Source: Cordylochernes scorpioides (lineage: Eukaryota > Arthropoda > Arachnida > Pseudoscorpiones > Chernetidae). Taken from it: 64,000 nucleotides of DNA. This document shows, in pieces, positions 45,701 through 54,700 of the stretch. The notes below the pieces were generated by a model, which was given only the letters and a program-made list of their open reading frames with translations, had not been told where the DNA came from and ran no database searches. The position numbers and the translations under genes were made by a program. The stretch is from the NCBI GenBank assembly GCA_030710605.1, contig CP092875.1, positions 63,745,404-63,809,403 of the forward strand, written 5' to 3'. Position 1 is the stretch's first letter, and each line of letters starts with the position of its first letter.

Positions 45701-48700
45701 AATTTTATATAAATAAAGGCTCGGTCCCACGGTTGATGAGCGTGCCCACGTGATTGAAATAACGTAATAGGGTTCAGAATAACATTTCAGTATTTCTAGT
45801 AGAGAACTAAAGAATGTATCATCAAAAAATAACGATCTTAATACTATTGCGCTTCTTTTAGAAAAAGGGCAAATGCAAATATGGCGATAAAAGAGATATG
45901 CGTAGGGAAAGGAATAGTCAATAGTAGAACAGCTACAAAATGGTTTGAGTCAAAAGGCGATCCATAAATTAAGATTATATAAAGGGCGTACCTGGATCTG
46001 CAAAGAAAAAATTGTTGTTTTTTTTCTTTACAGATTCAGGTACGCCCTTTTATATAATCTTCAAAATGGTTCAAGAGATTTAGAGACATCAGCCATCCTG
46101 CTCATTGGACCTATGTTCTTCCTAGCGCCCTCTAGGTGACACATGCGCTGTTCATTTATCCTCTGCTACCCATTGTGTGGCATGCCGGTGTTTAGTAAAT
46201 GTGCCAGCTCACTGATCAAGTTTATATAAACGGAAGTGGTGCCATGATTTAAGGTTAAATTAAGACATATTTAATCCTACCTGAAGCTAAGTTATAAGCA
46301 AATTTTATAAATTGTTTTGGGTTTTTTAGATTTACTCAAATTTTTAACTGCCCCATTTTTTTGCACGACAGCTAATGTGTTAGTTGCTTTATATGTATGT
46401 TAAATATTACTAAACAGTTTTGCACTAGTTTTTTAAAATTGTTTTTGTATTTTATTAAAATACATTGACAGTAGATTTTGCTTAAATTGTTTAACAGAAG
46501 TTGAAATAAATTGAAAGAAGGTTTAATCCATTTGTGGTGAATTCCCAATGATCTCGGCAGTTTAATCCACTAGACTCCTAAAACTAGTGCCATGGTTGAT
46601 AAAGCACAATTTGGATTATAGATTATAGTTACAAGTAAATAAGACCTAATCCAAATAATTTAATAGTTAATCTTTAATTAAAAAGGCATATATTGGATCA
46701 AAATATTATTTATTTTACCAATATTTCAGTTGGCTGAACGCCAACCTTTATCAAGGTATTATAACATTTTAACGTGTGTCAACAATAAAACTCAGCGCCA
46801 CATAACGTCAACAGCATTTAAGTTTTAAAAATATTTTGTTATATTCAATGGGGAGAAAAATATTTGATATATAATATTAATATTATGGACAAAATATATT
46901 TTGTAAAAAATAGGTGTGAATATTTTGAAAATTAACAATAATGCCTATTTAATAGTGTGTGATGTTTCAGTAACAAGTTGTTACCATCATCAGACAAAGG
47001 AATCCTTTCATTCCAATTCATTCTTTGGTTATACCAGCTCAATTCTAGAACTTATTATGATATTGGTGGTTAAGGAATATAAGCTTGGCTACTACCATTG
47101 TCAGACTTTGAATATTCAAAGAGTGTTGCCAAAATGTTAGAAATTTTCTCATTTGTTTTGTTAGTTTTATTCTTTGTACCCCAAATTGTATTTATGTCTC
47201 TGAAATCTAGTCACATGAATCACTACTCCATCTAAAAGTGAAACAGCCCAGCTAATTAAGTTGTTTGATTAGCCCCACATTTCTTATTTACAAACAACAT
47301 TTCATCAGAGAAGTTTAGAATAGCATTGAAAAATTGAAAAAGATTCGAGCACTCATTGGCAACTATGGCTCACCACCAAGATTGCATATATCTGAATACC
47401 TATTTATTTATTGGTAGCTTTACCATTGGCCATTGTTAGGTTATATATTTCTTTCTAGACTCCAGGATGCAACTATATAAGACCTGGTGTCTTAATAAAA
47501 GGCTTTTGTTGATTGTTGAGAAGAATCCAAGGTAATAAGACCAAATCCAAATAAATAAATAATGTGTGACATTTCGGTAACAGCGTTGTTACCATCTTCA
47601 GACAAAAGTACTGAATGTACTTTTGATTCACTACTTTTGTCTGAAGATGGTAACAATGCTGTTACTGAAACGTCACACACTATTTATTTATTTGGATTTG
47701 GTCTTATTACCTTGTGTTTATAATCTACTAGCCGAATGACCCGGGCAATGCCCGTGTTTTACCCTATTGAATGTTTTTATTCAAATACTATTTGTTACAA
47801 TTATAAATTGGCGCCTTAAATAAATGCATATATTAGTTAATAACTATAGCCTATGTGCTTTATCTGTCTATGTACTGTTGGCCTCCGTAGGCGTCTCTTA
47901 CTGGGAAAAAGAAAGAGAGGATTCCATTTAGTTATTAACTAATATATGCATTTATTTAAGGAGCGACCCTCTCCAACACAATAGTTACAAAGACGAAATA
48001 GCGAGTGGGGGGGGGGGGCATGATGGGGTTCAAAGGTGGCGTGATCGTAGCCAACCAATAGGAGGGCGCCATTCCAAAAAAAAGCAAACAGTGACAGAGG
48101 TGAATGATTAAGAGATGAAGAATTAAGAGATGAGGAATTGATGACGCTCGTAACTGTATAATCTATAATCCAAATTGTGCCTTATCAATTGAAGAGAATC
48201 ATCATATGACATATTTGTCCTCCCACCTTGCTACTATCACCTTGTGTTAAGTTCGTCAGATAATAGAGAAGTGCTGAAACATGTATGTACTGTGCTCCAG
48301 GTCCATCTATTTGGAGCTTCCCTAGGGGGCTTCCTGGCCCAGAAGTTTGTGGAGGACACCCTACTCTGTCCCCGGGTGCTGTCCTTGGTTCTCTGCAACA
48401 GTTTCCCCAACACTTCCGTTTTCAACTATGGAGACATGGCTCCCCTGTGAGTCTAGAACCTTTCTCTAAATAAAAATATGTTCATAAGGTTACTAAATAT
48501 GTATAAATAAACTGATACAGTGGAACATATAAGCACCTCTATACAAAAGGCAGTTTACATTGCCAAAATGACCATTTTTATTATTTAGTTTTTCTTTGGT
48601 GAGAAGACACCTCTCATCAAAGTGGTATCAAGTATTGACAGCCCCAACCTGAGTTCTAACCGAGCATTGAGCCTTTTTCTGAAGAAGAAAAATTTGCCTC

Positions 48701-51700
48701 AATGGCCCCTGATTCTTACAAAAGTCCAACCATACCAGCAAGTACAAGATTCTGGGAAGTGTCCAATAATATACTGACTGTAATTGACCATAAATTGTGG
48801 GAGTGCAGGTTCTGGATGCTTCCCTCCACCCTGCTCAAGAGGATGGTGATGGGAAGTTACTCACAGGGCCCCACAGAACCTTCCATTGCGGATGCTACAG
48901 ACTTCATGGTTGAGCAGGTACTGTTGACATTGTCACTGGAAGCCTCATCTGACTGGCTGTGGTCAGATTGAATGCCTGAGCCAGCAGGAGTTGGCCTCGC
49001 GCATGACCCTCAACTGTCAGCTCTCCCACGTCAACACCCTGCGGTTGAGGAGCCTGCCCATTACCATCATTGATGTGAGTGTTTTGTTTCTTCTTTTTCT
49101 CTCTCTCTCTATTTCATCTTCTGTACATTGTCCTATTTATTTATTTTTAAATTACACAGTGCTTGGAAATTAAGCAACTTCATGAAGGGCTAAATGAGCT
49201 TTTTGAAAGATTTTGATGCACATACAAACTTGCATTCCTACTTAGCTTCAGACAAGGTTGCTCAAAACATAAAGGAGCGACAACTTTGCTGCTGACCCTA
49301 ATAAGAATTCAAGACAGAACTCTCAGTTGGTAGTACAGTAGAACCTCCATTTAGCGGACACCCCGCTACTGGAGGCATCTATACAAAGGACTGTTTTCAT
49401 TTGCAAAATTACCATTTTTACAATTTAGCAACTCTCCAGTAAGAGATCACCTCTCCCTAAAGGACACATTGGCTCTAGAATTAGATGTCCTTTACAGGGA
49501 GGTAGTTCTACTGTACTTACCTTTAATGACAACACCCAATTTCATCAGTATCGTTATTTGATTTAATGACATTTTATATGTCTCTACACTCTGTTAATGG
49601 CTGTGTTGGACTGATTGTTAGATATTTGCAACTAACCACCATATCTGCCAGGATTTAGATCTTTCCCATGTATGCCAAGGCCATGATAATCATGGTAGGT
49701 AGGAATTGGAAACATTGCTTTTACTAACTTCTACCGCCATACAGACTTCAGTCTATTATCCATCAATGCATATATTAATGAAAGAGAGCTTGCATAGCGC
49801 AAGGTAAGAATACAGAGAAATAAAATACCTAGTATCATATTAGTCAAATTTCTTTTATTGGAACCCATTTGTAAAATTGAATATTTAGCCTCAATTATTA
49901 ATACCCAGAATCTTCTTTCTTATCTCCACTCAATCATATTAGGGTATCAAGCCTGTAGAGCTTGTTGGTAGTGTCTGCTGGTGATGAGTAGAGCTCATCA
50001 ACGGGTGATTCAATACAGTCAATAATGTGGTTTGGGGTTGCAGGTTGAGAAGAATATATAGCCAGAATATTACACAATAGCCAGAATTAACTATGTAAAC
50101 ATGTAAAATAAAATTTTTGCCTCAATTATCAGTAGTCAGAATTAACTAAAGTTTGTCTGCTTTTCACATGTGTAGACATGTGGTGCACTTACAGTAAGAG
50201 CAGTCGCCTAGTTCTACCCACCATGATTATCATGGCCTGTACCACATGTACTAGGGATAAACAAAAAAAAACCTAAAGTTTTTTTTAAAGCAAATTTGTG
50301 AGTTTAAGAGCACAACAGAACATCCAATAGACATGGATACTCTTAGTTATCCTGGAAGTGGTCTCTTATTGGAGTCATTTTATATATCTTCTTTCTTCTT
50401 CTTTCTTATCTCCACTCAATCATATTAGGATATCAAGTTGTGACCCTTGATGGTGTCTGTTTGACAACCATCATGACTGGGTGAAGTAGAATGCGTCTGC
50501 CTTTGTCATTAAGACTGGGGGCACTACTCAGTGGCAGGCCGACTTAGCTCCAAAAGAAATGGCCGCCTCTGACATGAAGAACAGACGCCATATACTGCCA
50601 CTCCTAACATGGAGTACAAACGCTGCTCATCCTGTATCCCTGGATTAGGAGCCCTTACAGGGTACTATCAGCCAGGCCAGCTGAACCCAGGTTTTTTAGT
50701 GAGCTTGTTACTGCTCCCCTTCCTTTTTCATCCGGGCTTGAGACCGGCAAAGGCAGAGTTATTTTATATATGTAATACACAAGTGGCTCAGGTTGTCCAT
50801 CTGATGGAGTTCTTCATTGGAGGTTGCACTATAGTAGATACAATTGGTTTCTTACAGAATCCCCAATATTGGGAGTGACGATGGCTATAGCTCTAGGTGG
50901 GGACATCCAACTTGTTGTCTGGAGCTGATTCAAAGTATTTACATATCGGATACCGCGGCTGTCAGTTTTTTTTTGCTTATCCCTATTACACATGGTACAG
51001 GCCATGATAATCATGATGTGTAGAGGTAGGCGACTGCTTTTACTGTAAGTGCACCATGTGAAAAGCAGTTCAACTTAGCACTTACAAATGTGCCAGAGCC
51101 CTGTTTGATTACTTGCACTTGCTTGGGGCTGTGAGTAACACAGCTGGTTGAAACCAATGCAGAGTAAAGGGACTTTGCATAGTAAGAGAAAGTTAAATTA
51201 TATTGGAAATATATACAAAGTATAACCTCTCTTTAATTCAACACACTATAATTCAATACTGCCTTTAATTCAATTGAAAATTCTGACCCTGTAGAATGTT
51301 GAATTAAAGAAGTTACACTGTATTAAAATATATATACAGTAGAATCTCCCTTTAGCGGACACCCCCATAGTGGACACCTCTCTACAAAGGACAGTTTTCA
51401 TTTGCAAAATTACCATTTTTATAATTTAGTAACTCTTCAGTAAGAGGACACCTCTCCCTAAATGACACTTTGGCTCTGCAATTAGGTGTCATTTTCAGGG
51501 AGGTTCTACTGTATTTATTTATGCTTATGAGGTGATACAGCAGCGTATTTACAATTAGAGAGGAGATAAAATGAATTGAATCTAGAAAGGCTCACATTAG
51601 CATTTTAGATGGTGGAGCAACTCCGCCTTTGCCGGTCCCAAGCCCGGATGAAAAAGGAGGAAGGGGAACAATAACAAGCTCACTAAAAAACCTGGGCTCA

Positions 51701-54700
51701 GCTGGCCCGGCTGATAGTACCCTGTAAGGCTTCCTAATCTAGGGATACAGGATGAGCAGCGTTTGTACTCCATGTTAGGAGCGGCTGCACATGGCATCTG
51801 TTCCTTATGTCAGAGGCGGCCATTTCTTTCGGAGCTAAGTCAGCCTGCCACTGAGTAATGCTCCCAGTCTTAATGACAAAGGTAGACGCATTCTACTTCA
51901 CCCAGTCATGATGGTTGTCAAATCTCCCCCTCATTCATTGATGTGTTCTACTCATCCCCGGCAGACACCATCAAAAGTCTCAAGCTTTACAAGCTTGATA
52001 CCCTAATATGATTGAGTGGAGATAAGAAAAAAGAAGATGGCAGAGCGCCATCTAGTGGAACAAAAATCAACCAAACATTGATAGAGCTTGTTCCATTGTT
52101 ATTTGGCCAACCCAATTTCTTGATAAATTAGGTTAACTACGTACGTGTTTTAGGCGGTTGGCCCTGGGTTGGTCAAATATCATTGAAACAAGCTAAATCA
52201 ATGTTTAGTTGATTTTTGTTCCACTAGATGGCGCTCTGCCATCAAACATGCTCATGTGAGTGGTCAGGGAATACCAATTTTGTTTTTAACATCAACATCT
52301 GACCATTTATTTATATTTAAATTATTTTTTTCACATACATATATCAGTATGAAAAAAATGGTATAGAAGTGAAAATATACTGGGAAAAGGTGGATAAATT
52401 AAGAAGAAGGCATTTCCTAATCGTGCAACAAAAATTTACCGATGGCTTGTGCCATCTTGATTAATCATGAATGGATATTTGGCCAATTCTGGAATAATTA
52501 AAAATCAAAGATTGAGTTGATATTTATTCCTACAGATAGCACAAGACATCAACTGTTAGTTACAAGATCAGGAGATGCCTTTTCCTTTTTTTTTGCTTAT
52601 CCCTAGTACACGTGGTACAGGGCCATGATAATCATGGTGGGTAGAAGTAGTTGACTCTTTTTACTGTAAGTGCCTCACATGTCTACACATGTGTGAAAAG
52701 CAGTTTGACTTTGCACATACAAATGTGCCAGAGCCCCGTTTGGTTACTTGCACGCGCTCGCGGCTGTGAGTAACACAGCTGGTTGAAACCAATGCAGAGG
52801 ATAGGGACTTTGCATAGTAAGAGAAAGTTAAATTGGAAATATATACAGAGTATAACGACTCTTTAATGTACCAAAGCCTCATTTGGTTACTTGCACTCGT
52901 TGGTGGGATTGGACTTTTGCAAGAATCTGGGTGTCTTAATATATGAGAGTATGGATAGTTAAAATGTACATGTGTGTTGGCAGGTGTTTGATGAGTGTGC
53001 CCTCAGCTCCAGAGTCAAGGAAATGATGTATGAGCTCTACCCACAGGCCAAGAGGGCGCACCTCAAGCGAGGCCGCAACTTTCCCTACCTCAGCTACGCT
53101 GATGAGGTGAACCTTCATCTCCAGGTGGGTGCCTGCGGCCTTTCTTAAATACTCTTTTCTCATATACATTCATGGACAAACTTAAGGAAGTGAAAGTTTT
53201 GTCGCCAGTTGTCTTATTCATTATTATTTTTTTTAAGGAAACAGTCGATTTTTCTAACACTTTGGTTATCTTGTGTGTTTTCAATAAAGGTCACTGTGTA
53301 TCAAATATATTTCAGAGTTATTTTCTGAATCTCAATATACATGTTAAAAGGTGCAACTTCAATAAGTTTTGTCCATGAGTGTAGACTTGGTTATCTCATG
53401 TGTCTTCAATAAAGGTCACTGTGTATGAAATATATTTCAGAGTTATTTTCTGAATCCTGATATACATGTTAAAAGGTGCAACTTCAATAAGTTTTGTCCA
53501 TTAGTGTAGACTTGGTTATCTCATGTGTCTTCAATAAAGGTCACTGTGTATCAAATATATTTCAGAGTTATTGTCTGAATCCCAATATACATGTTAAAAG
53601 GTGCAACTTCATTAAGTTTTGTCCACATGAATGGATATATAGTGAAAAATTAAAAAAAGGATCATATTCTGGCCACTCACATGAACATGTAAATATATTT
53701 TACACAAATAAATTTACTGGCAATGCACTTCTTTTAAATATCATCAAATATTATCTCTACAGACCTTACTGCAATGATATAAGTTATTGAATGAGAGGGC
53801 TTGGCTCATCAGTAGTGAACCTTCTCAGCAGTTTTGCCAAATTTATTCATTATTTAATTTCCAGACTTAAGTCTGGTCATATACGGACAATGACTTTCCA
53901 GAATGGTTGCAGGATTTTTCCACTATGTACTAAGTGCAATTCTCAGCCTGCAACCCCAAGACATATTATTGACTGCATTGACTCATCCATTGATGAGCTC
54001 TACTCTTCCCCGGCAGACACCATCAGCTTTACAAGCTTGATACCTTAGTGTGATTGAGTGGAGATAAGAAAGAAGATTATTTAATTTACTAATATAAATA
54101 TATATTTAACATAAAGTTGTGGGAAGATGATATTCATGTCACAAAAGAGGCATCTCTCTCTTTAATTGTGTTCTGATGCAAAGTGAGACGTGTCTCTATT
54201 GGTACATGTATATCATCCTCTCACAACATGTTGTATTCTGGCCTGAAATTTGGCCTTTGCTAGTAGTATGTTATGAAATCAAAGCCGCCCCTGTACTGAT
54301 GAGAGTCAAATCCTGAAACCATGGTATACAGGTTGTTGGCTTTTTGTCTGAAATCAGCAAAACTGATGTGTCTTATTCGTTATCATCACTAGTAAAGTTT
54401 TTGACTAAGGTGATGCATATATCATACTTACATAATCTTTCTTTTTCTGTATATTCCCCACTTTCACAGGCCTATCTCTCTTGTAATCTCAGGGAGAATC
54501 CTCTATAAGACCAGTGTGTCTTAATAAAGGCTTTTGTGTGTGTGTGTGACTAAGGTGATGCCTATATATATAGTGTTATTGTCCTGATGCACATTTAAAG
54601 GGAGAGTTGCTTCTTTTGGTACATAAATATCATTGTGAAAAAAATAGTACAAATGTAATATTGTACTGGGATAAGGTGCATAAATTAAGAAAAAAAGCAT

